Origin: an uncultured Flavobacteriaceae bacterium
Lineage (GTDB): Bacteria; Bacteroidota; Bacteroidia; Flavobacteriales; Flavobacteriaceae
Direction of reading: 5' to 3'
Assembly (NCBI GenBank): GCA_947504035.1
Contig: CANNGA010000007.1
Location: 156,992 to 220,991 of the forward strand
Length of the DNA stretch: 64,000 nucleotides
Part shown: piece after piece, positions 8,898 through 18,084 of the stretch
Position numbering within the stretch: the stretch's first letter is position 1
Layout of the letters: the number at the start of each line of letters is the position of its first letter
Program-made: the position numbers and the translations under genes
Notes under the pieces: model-generated
Databases searched by the model: none
What the model was told of the DNA's origin: nothing
What the model saw: only the letters and a program-made list of their open reading frames with translations

Positions 8898-11045
8898 ATG
8901 AAGGCTATGATGAGAAAGAATTATAAGGTTTTATTATTGATGCCCCTACTCGCGTTTGCGTCCTGTAGCTTTACCTCCAAATCAATTGAAAACCCCGATA
9001 AAGATAAATTATTAATTCAGGTGATTACTTATGTGCTCCAACAAGGCCATTTTGATCCTATTGAACTTAATGATGAATTTTCAGAACAGTTTTTCGAGCA
9101 TTATGTAGAACGTGTAGATCCTGCGAAGCGTTTCTTTTATGAATCGGATTATCATGAATTTGAAAAGTATAAAACACAGATTGACGACCAGTTAAAATCA
9201 CTTAATATTAGTTTTTTCGATATTGTAGATGACCGTTTACTCAATCGTATAGAAGAAGTTAAATTGATTTACAAGGAGGTTCTATCTACACCTTTTGATT
9301 ATACCATTGAAGAAAGTTTTGATACAGATTCAGAAAATATGGATTACGTTTTTAGCAAGCGTGAAATGAAAGAACGCTGGAGAAAACAACTCAAATTTTC
9401 TACATTGTCTAACTATGATGATATTTATCAAGACGAAAAGAAAGCTAAAGAAAAAGATCCTAACCATGTTATGAAAACAGATGTTGAGATTGAAAAAGAA
9501 GCACGTGAAGCGACTTTGAGATCTATTGATATCTATTTTAATGATAATGTAGACGACCAAACACGTGAAGATAGATTTTCTACTTACGTGAATACTATAG
9601 TAGAAGAATTCGATCCGCATACTTATTATCTAGCACCAAAAGGGAAAGAAGATTTTGATACTCAAATGTCTGGAAAGTTAGAAGGTATAGGCGCTCGTTT
9701 AACTAAGCGTATGGACTACATTAAGGTTGTAGAACTTATTTCTGGAGGCCCTGCTTGGAGAAGCCAATTGCTAGAGGTGGAAGATGTTATTTTAAAAGTG
9801 AAGCAAGAAGACGAAGAAAAAGGTATTGATATAGTGGGCATGCGTATTAGTGATGCTATAAAATATATTAAAGGCCCTAAAGGCACTAAAGTAACACTTA
9901 CCATTAAAAAAGTAGATGGTAGTATTAAAGACATCACTATAGTTCGCGATATTGTAGAACTTGGTGAGACTTATGCAAAATCTTCAGTTGTAGAGAAAGA
10001 TAATAAGAAGTTTGGAATTATTAATTTACCACGTTTTTATGTAGATTTTAATGATTACAAGAACTTAAATGCTGCAACAGATGTACGCAAAGAAATTCAG
10101 CGCCTCAAGCAAGAAGGCATGGAAGGCTTAATTTTAGATTTGAGAAATAATGGGGGAGGTTCGCTTCCAACAGTAGTTGAAATGGCAGGTCTGTTTATAA
10201 AGGAAGGCCCTGTTGTACAAGTACGGTCTACAGGAGCGCCAAAAGAAGTTTTAAAAGATAAAGATGAATCTATTGTTTGGGATGGGCCACTAGTGATTCT
10301 AGTTAATGAACTATCGGCATCAGCATCAGAAATTATGGCGGCAGCTATGCAAGATTACAAGCGTGCAATTGTGATAGGAAGCAAGCAAACCTATGGTAAG
10401 GGGACGGTGCAAAATGTCTATAACCTTAATAAATTGGTACGTAACAATAGCAACGGCGATTTAGGCGCATTGGCGTTTACAACTCAAAAGTATTATAGAA
10501 TTAACGGTGGTTCTGTACAATTAGAAGGTGTGAAAAGTGATGTGCAAGTGCCAGGGCGATTTAGCTTTATAGAATTGGGAGAAAAAGAAAAGGACAACCC
10601 TTTGCCTTACGATGAAATAGACGCTGCAGACTATAAGGTTTGGGATAATCATTTCGATTATGACAAAACAATTAAGAAAAGTAAGCAACGCATGAGTAAT
10701 AATGAACAGTTAAAGCTGATTGAAGAAAATGCGAGATGGGTGAAAAATAAAATAGATAACAGTTTAGTCTCTTTAAATTACAAAACGTTTAAGTTGCAAT
10801 TAGATTTAAACGAAGAAGAGGCAAAGCGATTTGATCCTATTTCAGAATATAAAACCGATCTCACGTTTAAGCCAACTACTTACGAACAACAATTGTTTAC
10901 CAAAGACACTACAAACCTTCAAGAAAAGCGAGAACGCTGGTATGAGAGTCTAGGAAAAGATGTTTATGTAGAAGAAGCTATTCATGTGTTAGAAGATATC
11001 AAAATGTCTTACCATTTTAAAAAGGTAGCAAAGATAAAAGACTAA
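8898..11045 (+). CDS. prc: Tail-specific (C-terminal processing) protease, S41 family, lipoprotein
   Basis: A 715-residue periplasmic protease that degrades or trims proteins from their C-terminus. A lipoprotein signal is visible (LLMPLLAFASC, lipobox Cys near 23). The N-terminal helical domain is followed by a PDZ domain (about 255-345, GKLEGIGARLTKRM). The S41 core has NNGGGSLPTVVEMA, the nucleophile Ser in NELSASASEIM and the general-base Lys in QTYGKGTVQ. The C-terminal region (about 590-700) matches the extra domain of Prc/Tsp. The first ATG is at 8898; ATGs at 8907 and 8910 give an equally good signal. An OppC-like permease gene starts 6 bases after its stop. Confidence 0.94.
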   Translation: MKAMMRKNYKVLLLMPLLAFASCSFTSKSIENPDKDKLLIQVITYVLQQGHFDPIELNDEFSEQFFEHYVERVDPAKRFFYESDYHEFEKYKTQIDDQLKSLNISFFDIVDDRLLNRIEEVKLIYKEVLSTPFDYTIEESFDTDSENMDYVFSKREMKERWRKQLKFSTLSNYDDIYQDEKKAKEKDPNHVMKTDVEIEKEAREATLRSIDIYFNDNVDDQTREDRFSTYVNTIVEEFDPHTYYLAPKGKEDFDTQMSGKLEGIGARLTKRMDYIKVVELISGGPAWRSQLLEVEDVILKVKQEDEEKGIDIVGMRISDAIKYIKGPKGTKVTLTIKKVDGSIKDITIVRDIVELGETYAKSSVVEKDNKKFGIINLPRFYVDFNDYKNLNAATDVRKEIQRLKQEGMEGLILDLRNNGGGSLPTVVEMAGLFIKEGPVVQVRSTGAPKEVLKDKDESIVWDGPLVILVNELSASASEIMAAAMQDYKRAIVIGSKQTYGKGTVQNVYNLNKLVRNNSNGDLGALAFTTQKYYRINGGSVQLEGVKSDVQVPGRFSFIELGEKEKDNPLPYDEIDAADYKVWDNHFDYDKTIKKSKQRMSNNEQLKLIEENARWVKNKIDNSLVSLNYKTFKLQLDLNEEEAKRFDPISEYKTDLTFKPTTYEQQLFTKDTTNLQEKRERWYESLGKDVYVEEAIHVLEDIKMSYHFKKVAKIKD

Positions 11046-11051
11046 GAGTTA

Positions 11052-12149
11052 ATGCATCATAGATCAAACTCGTTAAAACAATTAGCGCTCCAAAAGTTTA
11101 AGAAAAACTTTTGGGGCGTTTTCAGTTTCTGTTTTATTAGTTGTGTGGGGGTTATCGCTATTTTTGCTTACGCGTTCGCGCCAGACAATTCTCAATATGC
11201 CAATCAAATGCATTTGTCCATTCACTCTAAGTCTCCCGGATTTAAAGTAACAATGCTAACATTGCCCTCCACTACAGAGAATGCGCAAAATGGATTCAGT
11301 CGTTTGTTTTGGGGTGTGAAAAATTCTGATACCGAATTGCCTATCTCAAGTTATGAGATTCAAAAGGACCAACTTATGTATGTCGCGTATGCATCCGATG
11401 GATTGAAAGGAGAAGAAAAAACAGTTGCATTAGAGAGGTTTCCCAATCGTAACGTCACACCGTTTATCACCACAAAGCGATTCTTATTTGGTACAGATAA
11501 ATATGGTAGAGATTTATTGAGTCGTGTTTTAGTAGGCGCAAGAATATCCTTTTTTATTGGATTTATAGCAGTATTTATTTCGTTGTGTATTGGTCTCGTC
11601 ATGGGAAGCCTTGGGGGCTATTTTGGGGGTAAGATAGATGCTGTGATCATGTGGGTTATAAATGTCACCTGGTCTATACCAACCCTTCTATTGGTTATAG
11701 CAATTACCTTGGCTTTAGGGAAAGGCTTTTGGCAGGTGTTTATAGCTGTAGGGTTAACGATGTGGGTTGAGGTAGCGCGTATTGTAAGAGGGCAAATTAT
11801 AAGTGCTAAAGAATTGCAGTATGTTACAGCAGCAAAAGCATTAGGGTATTCGCATTTTAGGATTATAACAAAGCATATTTTACCAAATATAATGGCACCA
11901 GTCATCGTTATTTGTGCCGCCAATTTTGCAGGTGCTATTTTAATAGAAAGTGGTTTAAGTTTCTTGGGTATTGGTGCGCAGCCGCCTATGGCAAGTTGGG
12001 GCGCTATGATAAAAGACCATTACAATTATATCATTTTGGGGAAACCTTATCTTGCAGTAATACCGGGCGTGTGTATCATGACTTTAGTGATGGCATTTAT
12101 GATGGTGGGGAATGCGTTAAGAGACGCGTTAGATGTTAAAGGCCAATAG
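11052..12149 (+). CDS. ABC transporter permease, OppC/DppC type
   Basis: A 365-residue inner-membrane permease. TM1 is near residues 22-44, then a periplasmic stretch of about 100 residues, longer than in E. coli OppC. Five C-terminal helices carry the ATPase-contacting EAA loop (AKALGYSHFRIITKHILPN, about residues 262-280). RFLFGTDKYGRDLLSRVLVGA before the core is a strong OppC signature (GTDxxGRDxxSR). No partner permease, ATPase or binding protein lies in the window, so the complex must be encoded elsewhere. It is probably co-transcribed with the protease upstream and converges with the dehydrogenase gene after 6 bases. Confidence 0.9.
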   Translation: MHHRSNSLKQLALQKFKKNFWGVFSFCFISCVGVIAIFAYAFAPDNSQYANQMHLSIHSKSPGFKVTMLTLPSTTENAQNGFSRLFWGVKNSDTELPISSYEIQKDQLMYVAYASDGLKGEEKTVALERFPNRNVTPFITTKRFLFGTDKYGRDLLSRVLVGARISFFIGFIAVFISLCIGLVMGSLGGYFGGKIDAVIMWVINVTWSIPTLLLVIAITLALGKGFWQVFIAVGLTMWVEVARIVRGQIISAKELQYVTAAKALGYSHFRIITKHILPNIMAPVIVICAANFAGAILIESGLSFLGIGAQPPMASWGAMIKDHYNYIILGKPYLAVIPGVCIMTLVMAFMMVGNALRDALDVKGQ

Positions 12150-12155
12150 AAAGGA

Positions 12156-13190
12156 TTAAAGCTCTCCAGGCGCAGTACTGTCTATTAGATTTAAAATGGA
12201 TTGCCAAACGCTAGTATGAACAGGAATACCTTCTTTTAAGTTTTTATGCCGTATAAGTGCTGTGCGTTCTCCGGGGTAGTATGTCTTACTGTCTTTTGCA
12301 ACAGGTGTGGCACTATGTGTAAAATCTATAATTTCATTTAAAAGACGTTCGTGTAAATCGCTATCCCCTAAACGAGGTTGGTGCAGGCATATAAAAACTT
12401 GTGACACCCCTGTTTCATATGGAGCCAGCCCTAATTGATAGGTCGATTTTCCACCAGATAAAACGGTAGCAAGCATGTCTAAAACAATGGATAGGGCAGA
12501 GCCTTTCCATAGGCCCATAGGTAAACTGCGCTCCGTCTCTAAAATGGCGTTAGGATCTTTGGTGAGTTGGCCGTTCGTATCCCATCCGCCATCATAAGGC
12601 AGTTGTTCGCCTTTTAATTTGTAGTCATTAATTTTTCCAAAAGAATATTGAGATACGGCCATATCTAAAACAACATGACCCTTTTTACGTGGTATAGCAA
12701 TGATAAAAGGATTGTTGCCTAATCTGAGTTCTTGACCTCCCCAAGCCGGCATATTAGGCTTTGTATTGGTGAAAAGTATGGAGATACAGTCCGCCTTTGC
12801 AGCCTGCCAACCGTAATAGCCACCACGTAACCAATGGTTGGTGTTTTTTAATGCAACAATGCCCATGCCATGGGTTTTAGCAAGCGTTATGGCTCTGTCG
12901 GTACAGGTTATGGCGTTGGTAATGCCGGGAGCACCATTGCCATCCCAACGTTCTATGGCGCCAAAACTGTTGATATGTTGTGCTTCGGCATCTTTTTGAA
13001 CAAGCTTTTTCTCCACAAAATCAATAAATTGTACGACGCGATTTACACCATGAGAAGCAACACCACATAATGAGTTTTCAGTAAAAACTTCAGCTAAGCG
13101 TTTGGCTTTGTCAGCTGTAAAATGATAGTGCTTGAAAAGAGTTTCAAGAGTGTCTATCATGTCTTTTTGTGAAATGCGTGTTACTGCCAT
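12156..13190 (-). CDS. LDH2/MDH2-family NAD(P)-dependent oxidoreductase, YiaK-like
   Basis: A 344-residue cytosolic dehydrogenase of the malate/L-sulfolactate family, which is unrelated to classical lactate dehydrogenase. HWLRGGYYGWQAA, LGNNPFIIAIP and SLPMGLWKGSALSIVLDM match the YiaK (2,3-diketo-L-gulonate reductase) branch most closely. The catalytic His is probably the one in NTNHWLRGG. It would reduce a 2-oxo acid of sugar-acid catabolism with NADH. No other sugar-acid genes are adjacent, so the substrate is inference. The promoter should lie in 13191-13358, where I see no clear element. Confidence 0.85.
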   Translation of the reverse strand: MAVTRISQKDMIDTLETLFKHYHFTADKAKRLAEVFTENSLCGVASHGVNRVVQFIDFVEKKLVQKDAEAQHINSFGAIERWDGNGAPGITNAITCTDRAITLAKTHGMGIVALKNTNHWLRGGYYGWQAAKADCISILFTNTKPNMPAWGGQELRLGNNPFIIAIPRKKGHVVLDMAVSQYSFGKINDYKLKGEQLPYDGGWDTNGQLTKDPNAILETERSLPMGLWKGSALSIVLDMLATVLSGGKSTYQLGLAPYETGVSQVFICLHQPRLGDSDLHERLLNEIIDFTHSATPVAKDSKTYYPGERTALIRHKNLKEGIPVHTSVWQSILNLIDSTAPGEL

Positions 13191-13358
13191 ATATTAATTT
13201 TACGGGTAAAATTTACCAGTACAAGATAAGCTTTATGACTTAAAATTGGGAGGCTGTAAGACATGCATTGTGTTAGAATTTATGTTAATAATACGATATT
13301 GGCCTTAAGCGTTGTAGCCTATTTTGAAAAACATCATATGTTTTAAAATTGAAGCCCA

Positions 13359-14438
13359 TTATATCTTGATGAATTTACTTTTTCCAATAATGACTCCTGC
13401 TTTATTTCTGCTAACGATAAGGTAGGTTTCAGAGGGAAAGCGGCTTACGTCTACTTTTAGTTGAGATGTATTTGTTTTTAAGTTTAGTACCATTTTGCCT
13501 TGAATGGAGTATATAGAAGTATAGGTCTCTTCTGCTTTAGGTATTTGAATAAATAAGTGTTCTTTTGCAGGATTAGGATATACTTTTAAGGTCTCCTCTT
13601 GTGTTTCATTAATAATTTTAGTAAAAGGAATGGCTTCTAGATATTGAACAACTATTGGTTTTTCATTAGCCTCATCCATCACTATTTGTACAACGGGATA
13701 TTTAGCGTTTCTGTCATTAGTCCACCACTTATAAGATCGTGTCGAGTTTGTTTCAGGTTGTCTAAGCAGTACCCATGCGTCTTCTTGTTTTTGATAGATG
13801 TAATTGGTGGTATTCAAAGTGTATTTTATGCGAAGTGATAAAAAAGTACCCTTTGGTAAAATAACATCTCCCCAAGCATCTATAACATAGGTGTAGTTCA
13901 AGACGGTTTTAACTTTTATTAAATCTTGTCCATTCTCATCTTTTTCTAAAACAGTTTCCTTTACAGTTTCATTTGAAGATTTGTCTAGATACTTAAGAGG
14001 AAACTTCATAACACTTCCTCCATAATTACCTGTGCGCTTTTCATTATTTATGAATAAGCCGTGGCCTAAAGGGGTTACTTTTTTCTTTGAAATTTCCATG
14101 AAAGACCAAGATTCATAAATATCATTAGCGTACAAAGCAATATTAGCGTTTGGGTAATCTGTAAAAAAAGGCGTGTCTTTAGGAGCGAGGAATTTTAGTG
14201 TTTGTTTGGCGACAGCAATTGTATCTAAATTAGAAAAATCCCAAATTTTGTTTGCGCCCGATTCCCCTATATCTATAGTTGTTTTGGGAAGTCTATTATA
14301 ATACTCGGTAATGCTATCTCCAACAGCGAAAAAATGATGCTGTTTTAAAGTGATTTGAGCAAACGAATTTAAGGATGAAAGCATTAATGCAATTAGAACA
14401 AATTTAATAGCCATCTTTTGTTTAAGTTTTAGGTGCAT
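13359..14438 (-). CDS. Secreted protein with T9SS type A C-terminal sorting domain
   Basis: A 359-residue exported protein. The signal peptide MAIKFVLIALMLSSLNSFAQ starts at an internal ATG (14414); the longer frame adds MHLKLKQK. The body (30-275) is beta-rich and unrecognised. The last 75 residues are a type IX secretion signal: VYPNPAKEHLFIQIP, then YSIQGKMV and a terminal GKSKFIKI. It should therefore cross the outer membrane through T9SS and be anchored or released. It is divergent from a lipoprotein gene, with a 14-bp palindrome between them. Confidence 0.88.
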   Translation of the reverse strand: MHLKLKQKMAIKFVLIALMLSSLNSFAQITLKQHHFFAVGDSITEYYNRLPKTTIDIGESGANKIWDFSNLDTIAVAKQTLKFLAPKDTPFFTDYPNANIALYANDIYESWSFMEISKKKVTPLGHGLFINNEKRTGNYGGSVMKFPLKYLDKSSNETVKETVLEKDENGQDLIKVKTVLNYTYVIDAWGDVILPKGTFLSLRIKYTLNTTNYIYQKQEDAWVLLRQPETNSTRSYKWWTNDRNAKYPVVQIVMDEANEKPIVVQYLEAIPFTKIINETQEETLKVYPNPAKEHLFIQIPKAEETYTSIYSIQGKMVLNLKTNTSQLKVDVSRFPSETYLIVSRNKAGVIIGKSKFIKI

Positions 14439-14552
14439 TACTTATGTTTGTTAGAACTGTTTGCAAAATAGAATTTTACAAGAAATAAGCAAGTAGAAAG
14501 CCACAAAAATTAACAATTAAGTGACTTCTACGTAATTAATGCTCAATCAATT

Positions 14553-14566
14553 TGAAAACGTTTTCA
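14553..14566. promoter_or_regulatory. 14-bp perfect palindrome, LacI-family operator-like
   Basis: TGAAAACGTTTTCA is a perfect palindrome with a central CG, the layout of LacI/GalR-family operators (it also fits the Gram-positive cre consensus). It lies in the 222-base gap between a divergent T9SS cargo gene and a lipoprotein gene. It could control either. No LacI-type regulator gene is in the window. Confidence 0.4.
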
Positions 14567-14660
14567 GAGTTATACAAAATAAAAGTGTTTAAAAAAAGAG
14601 TTGTTGGTATAGTATAGCTATTGACGGGCTCTGTTTTTATAGAATTTAATAGATTTTTTT

Positions 14661-15692
14661 ATGCATTTATACTTTCGCCTTATTGTTTTAATAGGTTTAA
14701 TCGTAACTATAAACTCGTGTGGACGTAAAGCCATAGAGGAGGATAAGCACCCTGATTTACCTTATTTTCCTGAAACCACTGCTACTAAAATTAAATTTGA
14801 AACCATAAATTTTAATCCTCATGGTTTTTATAAAATCGAAGATGCCTTCTTTAGGATAACTGAGGTTTCTGATATCCATTATTTGCAGAAATTTTCTGTT
14901 TTTTATTACAAAGACGATTTAACGACTCAAATAGGTACTATGCCTTTGGTGGATGATTACCGTTTTATTGATGAAAACGGTTTTTCATATTGTTATCATT
15001 TTGAAACTGATATAAGTAAGTACGATGTCAGCCCTGCAGTCACTAAAACCCATGTTATAACTGGTGAAAAAAAGAATATTGATTATGTTAAAGCTGATTA
15101 TGGCAGTGTATATGAAAATATATTTAAAGCCAATGAAGACTATGAAAAACAGCTAACACATCTAGCGGATAGTGTTATAAGAGAGATCAGATTTAAAAGA
15201 ATAGATTCTGTAAAAAAAGAAATTAATACAAAGTTTACACATAGTGTTTTAAAAGGTCTGCAGAAGGTGAGAAAGATAAATTTGAATTCAAGAGATAATT
15301 CATTCTTGCTGCAATACAAAAACAAAGAAGTCGTTTTAAAAAATGCGCCTTTTTGGCATAGTGATGACGCTGCAAGCAAGTGCCCGCTCGATCTATTAGA
15401 AACCTATGCTAAATATAATGATTTAGAGCCTATTGTAGTAGAAAGGATAGCAGGTTTAGATGTATTTGATCATGCGGTTAGAGGAAATCACCTTGGTCCT
15501 GGTAAAATCAATTTTTTTCTTCAACAAAGCGGAATACAATATTATGAACTTAATTATAAAAATGAAAAAACCTTTTTCAAACTCAACTCTAAAAGTTTAT
15601 ACAATCACAATCTTATACAATTACTTTTAATGCCTGATAACAAAACAATGCTACTTTATTCAGATGATAGACAATTTAAACTGGCATTGTAA
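14661..15692 (+). CDS. Putative lipoprotein, unknown function
   Basis: A 343-residue protein starting with a lipoprotein signal (MHLYFRLIVLIGLIVTINSC, lipobox Cys at residue 20). The rest is rich in charged and aromatic residues with no family I recognise. A helical stretch (about 150-200) is followed by a mixed alpha/beta region. It probably faces the periplasm or the cell surface. It is divergent from the T9SS cargo gene and lies alone. The first ATG is the only one that gives a signal peptide. Confidence 0.75.
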   Translation: MHLYFRLIVLIGLIVTINSCGRKAIEEDKHPDLPYFPETTATKIKFETINFNPHGFYKIEDAFFRITEVSDIHYLQKFSVFYYKDDLTTQIGTMPLVDDYRFIDENGFSYCYHFETDISKYDVSPAVTKTHVITGEKKNIDYVKADYGSVYENIFKANEDYEKQLTHLADSVIREIRFKRIDSVKKEINTKFTHSVLKGLQKVRKINLNSRDNSFLLQYKNKEVVLKNAPFWHSDDAASKCPLDLLETYAKYNDLEPIVVERIAGLDVFDHAVRGNHLGPGKINFFLQQSGIQYYELNYKNEKTFFKLNSKSLYNHNLIQLLLMPDNKTMLLYSDDRQFKLAL

Positions 15693-15832
15693 AACCGTTT
15701 GTAATAGACAGCAGAACATTAGAAGTTATAGTTATAAGCCTTCAGATGAGAAACAGGCATTTTTAAAGACAAGTTGTTCTGCATGTATCATTTTTGATGC
15801 GGTGTATAATGCATATACGCTACAAGCCGCAT

Positions 15833-16171
15833 TTAGTCAGGTTTTATAATTCTTAAACTGTAATGTTGGGTTGTATCTGTTTTTTTCAATCGGATGTATC
15901 TGTGCTCAACATCTTTGTATATGGGCATATTGTAAGTGTTAGACCGGCTTGTTGCGAAAGGGTATTTTCTAAAATTATCAGGATGGATTAAAGATAAGGT
16001 GTGCTCTTTCGAACGTTTTTTTTCTAGACCCCCAATATCCGATAGTTTAAAGTGGTTTAAGTTGAGCTGCTGAAGTAATATAGAATCCGTTTTGAATTGA
16101 CTGCTTTGCTGTGAGTAAGCGAGATTATTAAAAATAAAAAATCCAGCGGTTACTAAAAGTGAATATCTCAT
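15833..16171 (-). CDS. Small exported protein, unknown function
   Basis: A 112-residue protein with a clear signal peptide (MRYSLLVTAGFFIFNNLAYS, cleavage near residue 20). The mature part is about 90 residues, basic and without cysteine. I do not recognise the family. Coding is supported by the signal peptide and by normal composition. It converges with the lipoprotein gene after a 140-base gap in which I see no terminator, and about 220 AT-rich bases separate its start from the end of engB. Confidence 0.65.
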   Translation of the reverse strand: MRYSLLVTAGFFIFNNLAYSQQSSQFKTDSILLQQLNLNHFKLSDIGGLEKKRSKEHTLSLIHPDNFRKYPFATSRSNTYNMPIYKDVEHRYIRLKKTDTTQHYSLRIIKPD

Positions 16172-16394
16172 AGTTTCAAATTTGTTAATTCAAGATTATA
16201 AGGTAGAAATACTATTGTTTCTGTGTATTGCTCAGGTAAATATAGTGATTTAAAGTTAACGCTACCTCTGTGTCGTTTCTTGTTTAAAGCACAGGGAAAT
16301 TGAGTAAAACACAATTTTCTAGAAAGTGTATACTGTCTAAATTGTATCTGTTATTGGTTATAAAGTTGAGGTGAGGGTAAATTAAAGAGCGCTA

Positions 16395-16997
16395 TTAGCT
16401 TATCATATTGTTGTTAAGCACGTCAATATAGTTTAATAGAGCTTCACTACCAATAGATTTAAGAGAGGAAGTGATGAAGTGCTTGGGCATCTCTTCCCAT
16501 GTTTCTAGAAGAATGGTTTTGTAATCTTCTATATGTTGTGTTATTGCTTTGGGTTTTAATTTATCGGCTTTTGTAAAAATGATAGAAAATGGAATGCCAT
16601 TTTCGCCCAACCACTGCATAAAATCCAAATCGATGGGCTGTGGTTTATGCCTAATATCTACCAATACAAAAGCGGTTACCAGTTGCTCTCTGAAACTAAA
16701 ATACTGAGTGATAAATTTTTGAAATGTTTTTTTAGAGCTTTTAGATACACGGGCATAACCATAGCCTGGTAAATCGACCAAATGCCAGTTTTTATTAATC
16801 AGAAAATGATTAATAAGCTGTGTTTTTCCTGGTTTTCCAGAAGTTTTGGCTAAGCTTTTGCGTTCTGTTAGCATGTTGATTAATGAAGACTTCCCAACAT
16901 TACTTCTGCCAATAAATGCATATTCAGGCAAACTGCTTTTTGGGCATTTTGCAACATCAGAATTACTTATTACAAATTCAGCAGATTTGATACGCAT
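16395..16997 (-). CDS. engB: Ribosome-biogenesis GTPase EngB (YsxC/YihA)
   Basis: A 200-residue TRAFAC-class GTPase required for late assembly of the large ribosomal subunit. G1 is GRSNVGKSSL, G3 is DLPGYGYARVS and G4 is TKADK; all are intact and the length is usual. It lies 24 bases downstream of the alpha/beta hydrolase gene on the same strand and is probably co-transcribed with it. Confidence 0.96.
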   Translation of the reverse strand: MRIKSAEFVISNSDVAKCPKSSLPEYAFIGRSNVGKSSLINMLTERKSLAKTSGKPGKTQLINHFLINKNWHLVDLPGYGYARVSKSSKKTFQKFITQYFSFREQLVTAFVLVDIRHKPQPIDLDFMQWLGENGIPFSIIFTKADKLKPKAITQHIEDYKTILLETWEEMPKHFITSSLKSIGSEALLNYIDVLNNNMIS

Positions 16998-17021
16998 TAC
17001 AAAAAAAGATTTATGGTAGGA

Positions 17022-17804
17022 TTAAAATTTACGTGCTATCAGCCATTCGTGAAGAATTCTATTAAATTCATCAGGATGTTCCATCATAGCCGCATGACCA
17101 CATTTGTCAATCCAAAATAAATCGGCATCAGGTAATAATTTTTGAAACTCTTCGGCAACTTCAGGAGGGGTTACATTGTCGTTTTTCCCCCAAATGATAC
17201 AGGTAGGTACGTCCATGTTAGGCAAATCTTTTGCCATATTATGTCGTATCGCACTTTTTGCGATAGCTACTGTTTTTACCAACTTGTTGCGATCGTTTAC
17301 TGTAGCATACACCTCGTCTACAATTTCTTTAGTAGCAACCTCAGGATCGTAAAAGACTTCCTGCGCCTTTTTCTTCATCACTTCGTAATCACTACGTTTG
17401 GTGTAACCACCACCCATAGCGCTTTCGTACAAACCAGAACTACCAGTTATGACAAGGCCTTTTACTTTTTCAGGATACAATTTCGTGTGGTACAGACCAA
17501 TGTGGCCCCCAAGCGAATTCCCTAATAAAATAACATCATCAAGACCTTTAAATTCTATAAAATCATGCAAATACTTTGCAAATGTTTTTACGTTGGTCTT
17601 TATAAGCGATATATCGTATATGGGAAGTTCTGGAATGATGACCTTGTATCCGTTGCTGCTAAAAAAGTTTTTAACTGCCTCAAAATTACTCAAGCCTCCC
17701 ATCAATCCGTGTAGCACAATAATAGGCGTGCCTTCCCCAACTTCGATGTAGCTGTAGTCTTTCTCTTTTTTTAAACTATACCCCATTAATCTATGTTCGT
17801 CCAT
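17022..17804 (-). CDS. Alpha/beta-fold hydrolase
   Basis: A 260-residue cytosolic hydrolase. The nucleophile elbow is GNSLGGHIG (Ser near residue 96), the acid lies in WGKNDNVTPP (Asp near 210) and the His in CGHAAMMEHP (near 238). The oxyanion motif HGLMGG is near residue 31. The sequence resembles meta-cleavage-product hydrolases and related esterases, but the substrate cannot be told. Transcription probably starts from a TTG/TATATTTG promoter just upstream, which would leave a very short leader. engB follows in the same direction. Confidence 0.88.
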   Translation of the reverse strand: MDEHRLMGYSLKKEKDYSYIEVGEGTPIIVLHGLMGGLSNFEAVKNFFSSNGYKVIIPELPIYDISLIKTNVKTFAKYLHDFIEFKGLDDVILLGNSLGGHIGLYHTKLYPEKVKGLVITGSSGLYESAMGGGYTKRSDYEVMKKKAQEVFYDPEVATKEIVDEVYATVNDRNKLVKTVAIAKSAIRHNMAKDLPNMDVPTCIIWGKNDNVTPPEVAEEFQKLLPDADLFWIDKCGHAAMMEHPDEFNRILHEWLIARKF

Positions 17805-17816
17805 TTCCTAACAAAA

Positions 17817-17845
17817 CAAATATAGTTAATTCATTCATATTTCAA
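17817..17845 (-). promoter_or_regulatory. Bacteroidota promoter (TTG, 18-base spacer, TATATTTG) for the hydrolase-engB unit
   Basis: On the minus strand TTG (17845-17843) is followed by an 18-base spacer and TATATTTG (17824-17817), an exact TAnnTTTG. The -7 element ends 12 bases before the ATG at 17804, giving a leader of only a few bases. Confidence 0.65.
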
Positions 17846-18005
17846 GGTTTTTAATCTTTTCAGATTGTAAAGATTTGCAGTAAAAAGACTTAACAGTATT
17901 AATAACATATCGTTACGTCCTAATTTTTTCTTTGAATAAGATTCGTTTTTTCTAATCTGTCGGAAAACTACATTCAGGATTACCATTAATCGAAAATTTA
18001 TCAAC

Positions 18006-18035
18006 AATGTGGGGTAAAGTGGTAAAAAGTGGTAA
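18006..18035 (+). promoter_or_regulatory. Triple period-10 MraZ-type boxes upstream of mraZ
   Basis: Three consecutive 10-base units read AATGTGGGGT, AAAGTGGTAA and AAAGTGGTAA, with GTGG at 18009, 18019 and 18029. MraZ in E. coli binds TGGGN repeats with 5-base spacers and in mycoplasmas AAAGTG(T/G) repeats with 3-base spacers; both have period 10. The boxes lie just upstream of the TATATTTG element and would cover the -33 region, so autorepression by MraZ is likely. Confidence 0.75.
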
Positions 18036-18044
18036 AATTTTCGA

Positions 18045-18052
18045 TATATTTG
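18045..18052 (+). promoter_or_regulatory. TATATTTG -7 promoter element of the dcw cluster
   Basis: An exact TAnnTTTG lies 33 bases upstream of the TTG start of mraZ and 10 bases after the last MraZ-type box. No TTG stands at the -33 distance; the GTGG boxes occupy that place. Confidence 0.6.
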
Positions 18053-18084
18053 AATTTGAAAGGTTGAACAAATAACAAATTCCA

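Noticed and set aside
15664..15849. A 61-residue frame after the 343-residue lipoprotein
   Set aside because: It starts inside the end of the lipoprotein gene and overlaps the convergent small exported protein; the composition is not protein-like.
18006..18035. The three 10-base repeats as a possible origin or iteron array
   Set aside because: Only three units, located exactly at the mraZ promoter and matching known MraZ boxes, with no replication genes nearby.
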